Source: Hymenobacter ginkgonis
GTDB taxonomy: Bacteria; Bacteroidota; Bacteroidia; Cytophagales; Hymenobacteraceae
Direction of reading: 5' to 3'
Assembly: GCF_009755225.1 (NCBI RefSeq)
Contig: NZ_WQKZ01000003.1
Coordinates: 372,001 to 436,000, forward strand
Length of the DNA stretch: 64,000 bases
Within the stretch, counting starts at the first letter, position 1, and each line of letters begins with the position of its first letter. Shown here in pieces: positions 45,341 through 54,858 of this stretch. The notes under the pieces are model-generated. The model searched no databases. It was not told the DNA's origin and saw only the letters and a list, made by a program, of their open reading frames with translations. A program made the translations under genes and the position numbers.

Positions 45341-46240
45341 GTGACCTGGTCGCAAGCAATTAAGCAATTTGATGGGTATCTCCGTCTCGAAAAGTCGCTC
45401 TCGCCCAACTCGGTAGAGGCCTACGTGCGCGACGTGCGCAAGCTGCACCAGTGGCTGGAGCTCGAAAGCCTGAAGGCCAGCCCTATGCAAGTAACCACGC
45501 GGCTGCTGCGCGACTTCTTGGCCACGCTCGGCGGATTAGGGCTGTCGAGTACGTCGCAGGCGCGCACACTCTCGGGCATCAAGGCGTTCTACGAGTTTCT
45601 CATCATGGAAGACCTGCTCAAAATCGACCCCACCGACACGCTGGAATCGCCCAAGGCCGGCCGCCACCTGCCCGATACGCTGTCTTACCCCGATGTGGAA
45701 CGCCTGCTCGCTGCCATCGACCTGAGCACCAACGAAGGCCTGCGCAGCCGCGCCCTGCTAGAGGTGCTGTACTCGTCGGGCCTGCGCGTGAGCGAGTTGT
45801 GCGATTTGAAACTGTCGAACCTCTACTTCGAGCAGGGGTTTATGCGGGTGCTGGGCAAGGGCAATAAGGAGCGGCTGGTGCCCATCGGGCGCGAGGCCAT
45901 CAAGCACATTCACTTCTATTTAGGTGGCGTGCGCCAACACCAAGTGGTGCAGCCCGGCGCCGAGGATATCGTGTTTTTGAGCCACCGCGGGCGGCAGCTT
46001 TCGCGCATCACGGTGTTCACCACCATCAAGAAGCTGGCCGAACTGGCCGGCCTGCGCCAAACCATCAGCCCGCACACTTTGCGGCACTCCTTTGCTACCC
46101 ACCTGCTAGAGGGCGGGGCCGATTTGCGGGCCGTGCAGGAGATGCTGGGCCATATCTCCATCACGACCACCGAGATATATACGCACCTCGACCGCGACTA
46201 CTTGCGCCAGGTAATAACGGAGTTTCATCCGCGCAGCTAA
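45341..46240 (+). CDS. xerD: Tyrosine recombinase XerD (chromosome dimer resolution)
   Basis: Resolves chromosome dimers at dif together with XerC and FtsK. Counting from the GTG at 45341 gives 299 residues, with R149, K173, H245, R248, H271 and Y280 as the catalytic set, one residue offset from E. coli XerD, which supports this start. An earlier TTG at 45314 overlaps the hairpin repeat and is rejected. The N-terminal SAM-like domain (SLSPNSVEAYVRDVRKL) fits. ftsK lies 3.4 kb downstream. No dif-like site was recognised. Confidence 0.94.
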   Translation: MTWSQAIKQFDGYLRLEKSLSPNSVEAYVRDVRKLHQWLELESLKASPMQVTTRLLRDFLATLGGLGLSSTSQARTLSGIKAFYEFLIMEDLLKIDPTDTLESPKAGRHLPDTLSYPDVERLLAAIDLSTNEGLRSRALLEVLYSSGLRVSELCDLKLSNLYFEQGFMRVLGKGNKERLVPIGREAIKHIHFYLGGVRQHQVVQPGAEDIVFLSHRGRQLSRITVFTTIKKLAELAGLRQTISPHTLRHSFATHLLEGGADLRAVQEMLGHISITTTEIYTHLDRDYLRQVITEFHPRS

Positions 46241-46282
46241 TATTTCGCGTACCTTAGCGGAAAAGTATAATTTTCGTTTGGC

Positions 46283-47560
46283 ATGAAATGCGCGCATAAC
46301 TTCCAGCGTTGGTGGGTAATTGCTGGCCTGCTGGTGGGGCTGCTAAGCGGCCCCGCCCTGGGGCAGCACACGCCCGCCGACCCAATGCCGGCCCTACCCC
46401 CCCTGCGCGAAATTGCCCTCGACAGCATACAGGTGGCGCCCCAAACGGTGGACATTTCGGGCTGGCTACTGCTGGATAAGGATATTGAGGAGGAGCTTAG
46501 CGGCGCGGTGCACAACCTCTACGATTTCAAGTTCAACAAGGCCGATAAACAGTTTCGCTCGCTGCGCCGCCGCTACCCGCAGCACCCCATGGCTTACTTC
46601 CTGCTGAGCCTGAGCACGTGGTGGAAGATGATGCCTAACAACGTGGCCGACAACCGGTACGACAAAGTGTTTCTGGCTTATACTGACACGGCCATTACCA
46701 AGGCGGCCGCGCTTTACAAGGCCGATGAGCACAACTACGAGGCCTGTTTTTTTCTGGCCGGGGCCTATGGCATGCAGGCTCGCTTGCATGCTGAGCGCCA
46801 CGATTGGCGCAAGGCTACGGTGGCCAGCCGCCGAGCCCTTAATTTCTTGCAGAAGAGCCAGGAAGCCAATGGGCTAAGTTCAGAATTTTTGTTTGGGCAG
46901 GGACTCTTTAACTATTATTCGGTGTGGATAGGGGCTGAGTACACGTGGCTGCGCCCCATCCTGTTTTTCTTCCCGAAGGGCAGCCGCGAGCGCGGCCTCG
47001 CGCAGCTGCGCGAAGTCAGCCAAACCGCCTTTTATACGGGTACGGAGGCGAAGTTCTTTTTGGTAAATATTCTCAGTAGCGCCCGCGAAAACCAGGCCGA
47101 AGCGGCCTTTGAACTGACGCGCCAGCTGAATGCAGATTTCCCGGATAATTCTTATTTTGAATTGGAATACGCCAAGCTGTGTTTTCGGCAGGGAAGGCTG
47201 AAAGAAACGGAACAAGCCTGCCGCTCGGTACTCCAAAAGTATGGGGTAGGCCAGGTGGGCTACGAGGCGTACATCGGCCGGGCGGCGGCCTACATGCTGG
47301 GGTATTTGATGGAGCAGCGCTACCACGACCCAGCCAAGGCCAAAGACTACTATCAGCGCTGCGTGGTGTACTCCGAGCAGGCCGGCATGACCAAACGGGG
47401 CTACTATATTTTTGCCGAAACGCGGCTAGCCCGCCTGGCCGTGAACGAGCGCGATGCCCCCACGGCCCGCCGCTACTATAGCGCCGTGCTGGAGCAAAGC
47501 GACAGCGGCGAGGCGGAGTACAAGGAAGCGCGCACCTGGCTGCGCACGCACCCGCAGTAG
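46283..47560 (+). CDS. Exported tetratricopeptide-repeat protein of unknown function
   Basis: 425 residues with a signal peptide (LLVGLLSGPALGQ) then regularly spaced helix pairs of TPR type (HPMAYFLLSLSTWWKMM, HNYEACFFLAGAYGMQARL, SYFELEYAKLCFRQGRLKETEQACR). It is probably periplasmic. No catalytic motif. It starts 42 bases after xerD and could be cotranscribed with it. Confidence 0.75.
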   Translation: MKCAHNFQRWWVIAGLLVGLLSGPALGQHTPADPMPALPPLREIALDSIQVAPQTVDISGWLLLDKDIEEELSGAVHNLYDFKFNKADKQFRSLRRRYPQHPMAYFLLSLSTWWKMMPNNVADNRYDKVFLAYTDTAITKAAALYKADEHNYEACFFLAGAYGMQARLHAERHDWRKATVASRRALNFLQKSQEANGLSSEFLFGQGLFNYYSVWIGAEYTWLRPILFFFPKGSRERGLAQLREVSQTAFYTGTEAKFFLVNILSSARENQAEAAFELTRQLNADFPDNSYFELEYAKLCFRQGRLKETEQACRSVLQKYGVGQVGYEAYIGRAAAYMLGYLMEQRYHDPAKAKDYYQRCVVYSEQAGMTKRGYYIFAETRLARLAVNERDAPTARRYYSAVLEQSDSGEAEYKEARTWLRTHPQ

Positions 47561-47670
47561 GGTGCCGGCGCTATTTGTGGGGTTTATGACCTCGGCCCAG
47601 TGAAAGCCGTGCCCTGGCCGCGCCCAGCAAGCAGCCGTTTACTTTGCGGTGCCCACGTTTTACTGCTTCG

Positions 47671-49395
47671 TTGAAACCGCTTCGCCTCGCCCTGCTCGGG
47701 CTCCTGATTTTTCTTGTGCCGGTGCTGCTGCTGGGCCGCCACGGCTACGTGCTCATCCACGACAACCTCGATACCGAAATCAGCCTCGTGTATTTGCTCA
47801 CCAAGCTGCACCTGGCCTTTGCCTACGGCGCCGAGGTGGTGCTGCCCCAGGTGATGAACGGCATTCCGCGCAACGCCCTGCGCCCCGGCCTGAGCGTAAC
47901 GGTGCTGCTTTTTAGCGTAGTGCACGACCCGCTGGCCGCCTACTTGGTGCACCAGGTGCTGGTGCGGGGGGTAGGGCTGCTGGCCATGTACTGGCTGCTG
48001 CGCCGCTACGGCCTAGCTCGCCCCGAGCAGCGCGGGCTGGCGGCGGCCGTGGCGCTGGCCTGGGCCACGCTGCCGCTTTACAGCATCTACGGCCTCACGG
48101 TGCTGGGGCAGCCGGCGCTGCTGCGCGCCGCCCTAAACCTACGCCGCGGCCCCGGCCGCTGGCACGACTGGCTAGTGTGCGCGGCGTTTCCGCTGTGGTC
48201 GATTTTTGTGTACGTGGGGCCGTTTATCGCCGTGGTATGGGGCAGTTTGCTGGCCTTCGACCTAGTGCAGGGGGGTAGGGCCGCGGTGGGCCGCACCGTG
48301 CGTGGCGCGGCGGGCCTAGCGCTGCTGCTGGCCTTGTACGTGGTAGTAGAATGGCCGTTGTTTTACTCGCTGCTGGTGGCCAAGCAGTTTGTATCGCACC
48401 GCGAAGAGTTTGATTTTGTGCGCCTCTTGCCGCACGGGGTGGGGGTAGGGCTAAAGGAAGCGCTCCGGTTTTTCTGGCTGGGGCAATACCACGCTAGCCC
48501 ATTTTTTAGAGGGGTAGTGCTACTGGCGGTGGCCTTGGTGCTGCGGCAACTGGCCCCAGCGCGCCGGCAGCTGCTGCGCCGCCGGGTGGGGCTGGTGCTG
48601 GCGGGGCTGGCGGGGGTATCGCTCTTTTGTGGGTTTGCGCCGCAGTTGGCTATGCTCTACCAAAAGCAGTTGCCGCTGCTGCACGCCTTCACCCTCAACC
48701 GCTTCCACTTCCTGATGTCGCTGACTTGGTTTATGGTATTAGTACTGGCCCTGCGCGAGCTGCCGGCCACGCCAGGCGCCTGGCGGCTGGCCTATGCGCT
48801 GGTGGGGCTGCAATTTGTGGTGGCGCTGCCGCTCAACGCGGAGTACGTGGCCAACCTGCGCATCTTGGCCGGAGTGCCGAAAGCCAATGCGCCCAGCTAC
48901 GCGGCGTTTACCGCGCCCGGGCTGTTTGGCCAAGTGAAGGCGGCCATTTACCAGCGCACGGGCCAACTGCCGCCCGCCTACCGCGTGGCGAGCCTGGGGC
49001 TGCCGCCCGCCGTGGCGCAGCTCAACGATTTTTATACCCTCGACAGCAATCAGAATAGCTACCCGCTGCCCTACAAACACGCCTTTCGCCCGCTCATTGC
49101 CGGCGAACTGGCCAAAAGCCCAGCCCTGGCCACCTACTTCGATGCCTGGGGCAACCGCTGCTACCTGATGTCGGCCGAGCTGGGGCGCAACTACCTCATT
49201 GGCCAGCAGCCACCGCGCACGGTGCAGCACTTTGCCTTCGATGCGGCCGCGTTTCGGCGGCTGGGCGGACGCTACGTGCTCTCGGCGGTGCAGCTGGCGC
49301 ACCCCGAAGAAAGCGGCTTGCAGCTACTTAGTGTATTCAGCGACTCGCAGGCCTACTGGCAGCTGCACCTCTACGAAGCAGTGGCACCTAAGTAA
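47671..49395 (+). CDS. Polytopic membrane protein, possibly DUF6044-like
   Basis: About 574 residues with roughly ten hydrophobic segments and a soluble C-terminal part. The N-terminal loop HGYVLIHDNLDTEISLVYLL, with an Asn-Leu-Asp after the first helix, recalls the DUF6044/YkoS group and YfhO-like proteins that may move lipid-linked sugars. A TTG at 47671 is the likely start; an earlier TTG at 47644 overlaps a TACTTTG promoter-like sequence. Three G-rich words lie in the gene (47969, 48273, 48443), two written through GVG codons. Confidence 0.65.
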   Translation: MKPLRLALLGLLIFLVPVLLLGRHGYVLIHDNLDTEISLVYLLTKLHLAFAYGAEVVLPQVMNGIPRNALRPGLSVTVLLFSVVHDPLAAYLVHQVLVRGVGLLAMYWLLRRYGLARPEQRGLAAAVALAWATLPLYSIYGLTVLGQPALLRAALNLRRGPGRWHDWLVCAAFPLWSIFVYVGPFIAVVWGSLLAFDLVQGGRAAVGRTVRGAAGLALLLALYVVVEWPLFYSLLVAKQFVSHREEFDFVRLLPHGVGVGLKEALRFFWLGQYHASPFFRGVVLLAVALVLRQLAPARRQLLRRRVGLVLAGLAGVSLFCGFAPQLAMLYQKQLPLLHAFTLNRFHFLMSLTWFMVLVLALRELPATPGAWRLAYALVGLQFVVALPLNAEYVANLRILAGVPKANAPSYAAFTAPGLFGQVKAAIYQRTGQLPPAYRVASLGLPPAVAQLNDFYTLDSNQNSYPLPYKHAFRPLIAGELAKSPALATYFDAWGNRCYLMSAELGRNYLIGQQPPRTVQHFAFDAAAFRRLGGRYVLSAVQLAHPEESGLQLLSVFSDSQAYWQLHLYEAVAPK

Positions 49396-49592
49396 GCCCC
49401 GGCTACTGCCGCGTATTTTCCTTAACTTGAGGTACTAAACCACCCACCAGCGACCAGCCCGGTGGGGTAGGGGCCCCGCGCACCGCTATCTGCGGCGAAA
49501 CACCCGGCATACCTGCCAAAAATGCCCGCAGCTCCTCGTGGCTAGGGCTTGCGCCTTGCCGCCTACCCTGCCCTAAACCGCGCCCGCTGGCG

Positions 49593-49600
49593 TAGATTTG
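49593..49600 (+). promoter_or_regulatory. -7 element of ftsK
   Basis: TAGATTTG, an exact TAnnTTTG, ends 20 bases before the ATG at 49621. It makes the earlier TTG start (49549) untenable. Confidence 0.6.
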
Positions 49601-49620
49601 ACCTTTCTGCTTGCCCGCGC

Positions 49621-52560
49621 ATGGCCTCCAATAACTATAAAAATCCAGCGAGTGGCCCGGCTGCCACCAATCGGCCGGCCCCGCCCGAACCCAGTCCTGC
49701 CCGGCCACCCGTGCGGGGCAATACACCGCGCTCGGCCGCCCCGGCGGCGGGGGCAGCGGCTCCCGCCCGCCCCGCAGCGGCCGCGCCCACCCGGGCCAAG
49801 GCTGCGGCCGCACCGGCCCGGCCGGCCGGCCCCCGCCCACCACGCGGCCCATTGCCCGGGGTGGCGCAGCTTGTAGCCATTCTCAAAGACCGCCGCTTTC
49901 ATTTGCTGCTGGGGTTTGGGCTGCTGCTGGGCTCGCTCTACCTCACCATTGCCTTCACATCGTTCCTGCTCAGCGGGCGCGCCGACCAAAGCGTAGTGGC
50001 CGCCCTGGGCACCCTGCCCGTGAAGGAAGCCGGGCAAGAGTCGGGTAACTGGCTGGGCCTGCTCGGGGCCTGGCTGGCCGAAAAGCTCATTTACCGGGGC
50101 TTTGGCCTGTCGGCCTACGCGCTCATTCCGATTATCTTCTTTCTGGGGTATAAAATCGTGTTTCGGCGGGCCGCCGGCTCGGTGAGCTATGTGCTGGCGC
50201 TGGCGCTGTTTACTATGCTCTGGACCAGTGTGTTGCTTGGCTACGTGGTGGTGCAGCTGGCCCAGCCCGGTACCGACCCCGCCCAGGCCCATCGCCTCGA
50301 CTGGCTAAGCGGCAGTGCCGGCTACGAGCTAGCGCTGTGGCTGAGCTCGCTCATCGGGTGGGGCACGGTATTGCTGCTGGCTTTTGGCCTGATAATGTTC
50401 GTGGTGTTCTTCTTCAACGTCACCAGCCTCAACCTAGGCCTGGGCGAAAGCGACGAAGATGAGGCGGAGGAAGAAACCCTTGCTGCCGCCCCGGTGGCGG
50501 TGGCTGCCCCACGCCCTGCTAAGCCTACCCCCCCTCGCGCCGCTGAGCCCGAGCCCGAAGCGGAGCCGGAGCCTGCCCGCGAGCCCGAGTTTGAACCCGC
50601 GCCCCGCGCCAGCACCCTTAAGGCGCCGGTGCCGCTCACTACCAGCCTAGAAGTGACGCAGCCGGCCGAGCCCGAGCCCGAAGTAGAAATCGAGCCAGCG
50701 CCCTTTTTGGGTGGTGCAGTGGCAAGCCTGCCGGTGGCTACGGCCGTTACGGCTGCCGCAGCGGTGCCGCTAGCGGTAGTAGCGGCGGTGCCGGCCGGGC
50801 CTACTTTCTCGTTCGAGCTGCCCGAAACGGAGCCCGAAGTAGTGGCGCCAGTGGCGGCCAGCATCCCTACCCCCCTCTCGCTGGCCGACCTAGCCGATGG
50901 CCCGTTGGTGCTGCCTACCAAGCTCGAAATTGCGCCTATCAAGCCTTTGGAAATTACGGTGCCTAATCGCGACGACCTCGACCCTAGCGCTGGGGCCGAC
51001 ATCGCGGCCGTGGCCGATGAGGACGAGGACGCCGACGTGATGCCCGACGTCAACTACGATCCGACGCTGGATTTGTCGCGCTACCAGTTCCCGACGCTGG
51101 AGCTCCTCAATGACTACGGCGTGGCGAAAGCGCAAGTAACCAAGGAGGAACTCGAAGCCAACAAGGACCGCATTGTGGAGACGCTGGGGCACTACAACAT
51201 CGCCATTGCCAGCATCAAGGCCACCATCGGGCCCACGGTTACGCTCTATGAGATTGTGCCCGAAGCAGGCATTCGCATCTCCAAAATCAAGAGCCTGGAA
51301 GATGACATCGCCTTGAGCCTCGCGGCATTAGGTATTCGCATCATCGCGCCCATTCCGGGCAAAGGCACCATTGGTATCGAGGTGCCAAATACGAAGAAGG
51401 AAATGGTGAGCATCCGCTCGGTACTGGGGTCGGAAAAGTTTGCCCGCTCCGAAATGGACTTGCCCGTTGCCTTCGGCCGCACCATTACCAACGAAGTATT
51501 TGTAGCCGACCTGGCCAAAATGCCGCACTTGCTGATGGCCGGTGCCACCGGCCAGGGCAAGTCGGTGGGCCTGAACGTGATACTGGCCTCGCTGCTCTAC
51601 AAGCGCCACCCAGCCCAGCTCAAGTTTGTGCTTGTGGACCCTAAAAAGGTAGAACTCAGCATCTTCAACAAGATTGAGCGCCACTTCCTGGCCAAATTGC
51701 CCGACACGGAGGAGGCCATCATCACCGACACTAAAAAGGTGGTGAACACCCTTAACTCGCTGTGCATGGAGATGGACCGGCGCTACGACTTGCTGAAGGA
51801 AGCCGGGTGCCGCAACCTCAAGGAGTACAACCTCAAGTTCGTGGAGCGGCGGCTAAACCCCAAGAAGGGCCACCGCTTCCTACCCTTCATTGTGCTGGTA
51901 ATCGACGAGTTGGCCGACTTGATGATGACGGCCGGCAAGGAAGTGGAAACGCCCATTGCGCGCCTCGCGCAGCTGGCCCGCGCCATTGGTATTCACCTTA
52001 TTGTGGCTACTCAGCGCCCCTCGGTGAACGTGATAACGGGTATCATTAAGGCCAACTTTCCGTGCCGGATTTCCTTTAAAGTGACCAGCAAAATTGACTC
52101 GCGCACCATTTTGGACACGGGCGGCGCCGACCAGCTTATTGGCCAGGGCGACATGCTGTTCTCGGCCGGCTCGGATCTGATTCGGGTACAGTGCGCCTTC
52201 ATCGACACGCCCGAGGTAGACCGCCTCTGCGACTACATCGGCGAGCAGCAGGGCTACCCCGACGCCTACTTGCTGCCCGAAGTAGCGGGTGCCGAAGGCG
52301 ACGTGAGCAGCGAAGACTTTGACGAAGGCGAGCGCGATTCGATGTTTGAGGAGGCAGCACGCTGCATTGTGCTGCACCAGCAGGGCTCTACCTCCCTCAT
52401 TCAGCGCAAGCTCAAGCTCGGCTACAACCGCGCCGGCCGCCTCGTCGACCAGCTAGAGCGGGCGGGGGTAGTAGGCCCCTTCGAAGGCAGCAAAGCCCGC
52501 GCCGTGCTCATCCCCGATGAGTACCAGCTTGAGCAACTGCTCGCCACGCTGCCAAAGTAA
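49621..52560 (+). CDS. ftsK: DNA translocase FtsK
   Basis: Pumps DNA at the division septum and activates XerCD recombination. The 979-residue protein has an N-terminal linker rich in Pro/Ala, a four-helix membrane domain (about 90-270), a long Pro/Glu/Ala linker (about 280-470), the RecA-like motor with Walker A GATGQGKS (641-648) and Walker B VIDE (760-763), and a C-terminal gamma winged helix. In that gamma domain N936, R940 and D943 occupy the positions that in E. coli contact KOPS (Asn, Arg, Glu), so DNA orientation sensing is likely conserved. The target sequence in this genome may be the GGGTAGGG word. Confidence 0.96.
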   Translation: MASNNYKNPASGPAATNRPAPPEPSPARPPVRGNTPRSAAPAAGAAAPARPAAAAPTRAKAAAAPARPAGPRPPRGPLPGVAQLVAILKDRRFHLLLGFGLLLGSLYLTIAFTSFLLSGRADQSVVAALGTLPVKEAGQESGNWLGLLGAWLAEKLIYRGFGLSAYALIPIIFFLGYKIVFRRAAGSVSYVLALALFTMLWTSVLLGYVVVQLAQPGTDPAQAHRLDWLSGSAGYELALWLSSLIGWGTVLLLAFGLIMFVVFFFNVTSLNLGLGESDEDEAEEETLAAAPVAVAAPRPAKPTPPRAAEPEPEAEPEPAREPEFEPAPRASTLKAPVPLTTSLEVTQPAEPEPEVEIEPAPFLGGAVASLPVATAVTAAAAVPLAVVAAVPAGPTFSFELPETEPEVVAPVAASIPTPLSLADLADGPLVLPTKLEIAPIKPLEITVPNRDDLDPSAGADIAAVADEDEDADVMPDVNYDPTLDLSRYQFPTLELLNDYGVAKAQVTKEELEANKDRIVETLGHYNIAIASIKATIGPTVTLYEIVPEAGIRISKIKSLEDDIALSLAALGIRIIAPIPGKGTIGIEVPNTKKEMVSIRSVLGSEKFARSEMDLPVAFGRTITNEVFVADLAKMPHLLMAGATGQGKSVGLNVILASLLYKRHPAQLKFVLVDPKKVELSIFNKIERHFLAKLPDTEEAIITDTKKVVNTLNSLCMEMDRRYDLLKEAGCRNLKEYNLKFVERRLNPKKGHRFLPFIVLVIDELADLMMTAGKEVETPIARLAQLARAIGIHLIVATQRPSVNVITGIIKANFPCRISFKVTSKIDSRTILDTGGADQLIGQGDMLFSAGSDLIRVQCAFIDTPEVDRLCDYIGEQQGYPDAYLLPEVAGAEGDVSSEDFDEGERDSMFEEAARCIVLHQQGSTSLIQRKLKLGYNRAGRLVDQLERAGVVGPFEGSKARAVLIPDEYQLEQLLATLPK

Positions 52561-52598
52561 CCTGCTAGGTAAAGCCAGCACAAACTGGCCCCACGCCA

Positions 52599-52641
52599 CC
52601 GCCTGCCGAGGATGCTGCCCAATAGCATCTTCGGCAGGCGG
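52599..52641. terminator. Hairpin after ftsK (no T-run)
   Basis: An 18-bp stem (52599-52616 with 52624-52641, one G-U) around GCCCAAT. It lacks a T-run, so transcription termination is only possible, not clear; it may be a repeat. Confidence 0.55.
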
Positions 52642-52680
52642 AACTGTAATACCCCTCATCTACCCCTTAGCAACTGCTAG

Positions 52681-53640
52681 CTATACACCCTTTCCCTTAC
52701 CTAGTAACAGGGTAAGAATACTGTCCATCTTCGGGATAGTTAAGAGGAATTCAAAAGTCCTTACCCATATAAGGGTTTTAACAGTATGCAGCGTAAGCTG
52801 AGTATTCTTATACCCCTTCTCGTGGGACCGCGGTGATTGTGCTAAATACTGATGGTATAAATACCTAAATTTATTCTGGCAAGTTATCAGCCACGGTTTA
52901 TGTTGCTTTAGCGTATAATGTATCAAGGTCTTATCTTGGAGAAACTGTTGATGTTGTGCCCTGAGCAAATACCTAGGAATGTCAAAGGGAATTACATTGT
53001 GGCGCTCATCTAATTTAACGTAGTTATTTGCTAAGACTACGTTAAGTGCGTCTTGGTCTACCCAAATTATTTTCTCCGGAAAATCGCGAATAAACTGAAG
53101 CGCTTTCTCGGTGATGCGTTGTCTTCTCCACTCTGGAATATTGAGTAGCATGACACCGGAATTGAAATAGGTTCCTATCTCGTAAATGCCTAAGTCTGGG
53201 CGATTCTTAGTAGCCCTTACCTCTGCAACGGCGCCCACCGGATAGCCATGCAGCGGGGTGTCGTATAAGGCTGCCAGACTACCTACTACCACGATATCAG
53301 TGTCTAAATACAGGAGCTTCTCCACCGAATCAGGCACTAGGGCGGGAAAGAACAAGCGGTAATAAGCAGCTTCGGTAAAGTAAAGGTGCTTGGGAAGAAC
53401 AAGCCCGGCTACTGCCTCGGGGTTTAGGACATAAAAGGAGATTGCAGCACCATGCTGCTTAACAAACCTTTGTATCTCTTCCCTATCCTGCGTGCTTACG
53501 CCGCTGGCAATAGCGTGAATATGAAAATTAACTCCGCTGTTATTCGCAAAGATTGAAGTTAATAATACATAAAAGGGGGTTAGGTAATTATGGTCGAACG
53601 CTGCAGCTAAATGCTTGGTAGTGGAATCCGTATGATGCAT
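52681..53640 (-). CDS. Glycosyltransferase family 8 protein in an AT-rich island
   Basis: A 319-residue GT8 enzyme (galactosyl- or glucosyltransferase type, substrate unknown). It shows the DxD in YLDTDIVVVGSL, the WVDQDALN motif and the C-terminal HYTLKQHKPW. The gene and its 3' and 5' flanks are clearly AT-richer than the neighbouring ftsK and lolA, and its codons differ, which suggests recent acquisition. It lies on the minus strand between two genes that are often adjacent in bacteria. Confidence 0.9.
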   Translation of the reverse strand: MHHTDSTTKHLAAAFDHNYLTPFYVLLTSIFANNSGVNFHIHAIASGVSTQDREEIQRFVKQHGAAISFYVLNPEAVAGLVLPKHLYFTEAAYYRLFFPALVPDSVEKLLYLDTDIVVVGSLAALYDTPLHGYPVGAVAEVRATKNRPDLGIYEIGTYFNSGVMLLNIPEWRRQRITEKALQFIRDFPEKIIWVDQDALNVVLANNYVKLDERHNVIPFDIPRYLLRAQHQQFLQDKTLIHYTLKQHKPWLITCQNKFRYLYHQYLAQSPRSHEKGYKNTQLTLHTVKTLIWVRTFEFLLTIPKMDSILTLLLGKGKGV

Positions 53641-54080
53641 AGCTGCTGCGCTTATAAAGGAGTGGGAAACCAGTTTTACATTTTAAATATAGGAAATCAT
53701 TCTTAGTTGATATGAAGTTTTAATGAAAAAATAACTAAATGAGATAAGGTTGGATTGGTTAATAGTGGAGTTTTTTTATTGTTTAGTAATAGCCCTTCCA
53801 GTATTGGTAAATGATTCTAAGAATAGGTAAGGTTTATTGTGCAGCTTAAATACAAGCGATAAGCTGGCATAAAAAAGAATAGTAAATCTGGGGTTGCCCG
53901 ACAAACTAAAAAAGCCACTAGGCTCAGCTCGATGCGGGCTACCTCTAGTTGCACGGGCCGAGGTAGTGGGCAATTGAAGCCTGTACCTGGCCCAGACGCC
54001 ATGACTTTGGCCGACCTTTTGCATAGACTTTTGCGTATCAAGTCCACCCGGCCCCAACCAGCCGGGTTTTCTACACCCCC
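53641..54080. other. AT-rich 440-base gap between the GT8 gene and lolA
   Basis: No open frame with coding features. The left half is strongly AT-rich, the right half returns to the genome average. A TAGACTTTTG stretch near 54027 could be a lolA promoter with unusual spacing. Probably the junction of the acquired segment. Confidence 0.5.
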
Positions 54081-54725
54081 ATGACCAAGCATTTTTCTCT
54101 GTTGGCGCTGGCCGCCACGTTGGCCCTACCCGCCGCTGCCCAGCAAGACCCTAAAGCCGGCAAAATCCTCGACGCGGTAAGCGCTAAATACACGGCACTC
54201 AAGTCGTTTCAAGCAAGCTTTACGCAAACGCTGGAAAACCCCGCTGCCAAGCTTAAGCAAAATATCACCGGCGATGTGACGGTAAGCGGCCAGAAATACC
54301 ACCTCAAAGCCAGTGGCCAAGAAGTCATCAACGATGGCAAAACCACTTGGACCTACCTCAAAAACGAGAACGAGGTAAACATCTCCGAGTCTGACCCGAC
54401 TAACCAGGACATGTCGCCAGCCCAGATGTATACAATGTATAAAAAGGGCTATAAGTATACCTATGTGAAGTCGCTGAAGGACGCGGGGGTAGCCTCCGAC
54501 CTTATCGAATTGTCGCCGGAAGACCGGAAGAATGACGTTTTCAAAGTGCAGATTGTGGTGGGCACGGCCGATAAAGCCATCCACAGTGTGAAAACTTTCA
54601 AGAAAAACGGAACGCGTACCACCTTCACGCTCAAGAACTTCAAAGCCAACGTGCCCGTAACGGCTACTTCGTTTGCTTTCGATAAAGCCCAGCACCCCGG
54701 TGTGAAGGTGGTAGACCTGCGGTAA
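54081..54725 (+). CDS. lolA: LolA-like outer-membrane lipoprotein carrier protein
   Basis: A 214-residue periplasmic lipoprotein carrier. The signal peptide ends at AAAQQ. The LolA beta fold shows TALKSFQASFTQTL, GDVTVSGQKYHL, DGKTTWTYLKNENEV and VKTFKKNGTRTTFTLKNF. The ftsK-lolA neighbourhood is common in many bacteria; here an AT-rich GT8 gene separates them. A 32-bp perfect hairpin follows. Confidence 0.9.
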   Translation: MTKHFSLLALAATLALPAAAQQDPKAGKILDAVSAKYTALKSFQASFTQTLENPAAKLKQNITGDVTVSGQKYHLKASGQEVINDGKTTWTYLKNENEVNISESDPTNQDMSPAQMYTMYKKGYKYTYVKSLKDAGVASDLIELSPEDRKNDVFKVQIVVGTADKAIHSVKTFKKNGTRTTFTLKNFKANVPVTATSFAFDKAQHPGVKVVDLR

Positions 54726-54757
54726 AAAAACCAGCACGTATTCGAAAAGTAGAATGC

Positions 54758-54825
54758 AAAAGAATGTCAGGTTGCGCTAGCGGCTGCTTTGGTAAGCAGC
54801 CGCTAGCGCAACCTGACATTCTTTT
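54758..54825. terminator. 32-bp perfect stem hairpin after lolA
   Basis: 54758-54789 and 54794-54825 are exact reverse complements around the loop TGGT, ending in TTTTT. The outer part contains AGAATGTCAGG, related to the AGAACGTCATG hairpins, but the inner part differs. It is a strong terminator candidate and possibly a repeat. Confidence 0.85.
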
Positions 54826-54845
54826 TATCCTGGCGTATTCACTTT

Positions 54846-54853
54846 TACATTTG
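54846..54853 (+). promoter_or_regulatory. -7 element of the DUF2851 gene
   Basis: TACATTTG, an exact TAnnTTTG, ends five bases before ATG 54859, implying an almost leaderless transcript. Confidence 0.55.
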
Positions 54854-54858
54854 TTGCC

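Noticed and set aside
45341..46240. Phage or island integrase
   Set aside because: Length and catalytic positions match housekeeping XerD and no phage genes, attachment site or tRNA lie nearby.
49549..49620. Upstream TTG start of ftsK
   Set aside because: The TAGATTTG promoter element lies inside this segment, so it would not be transcribed.
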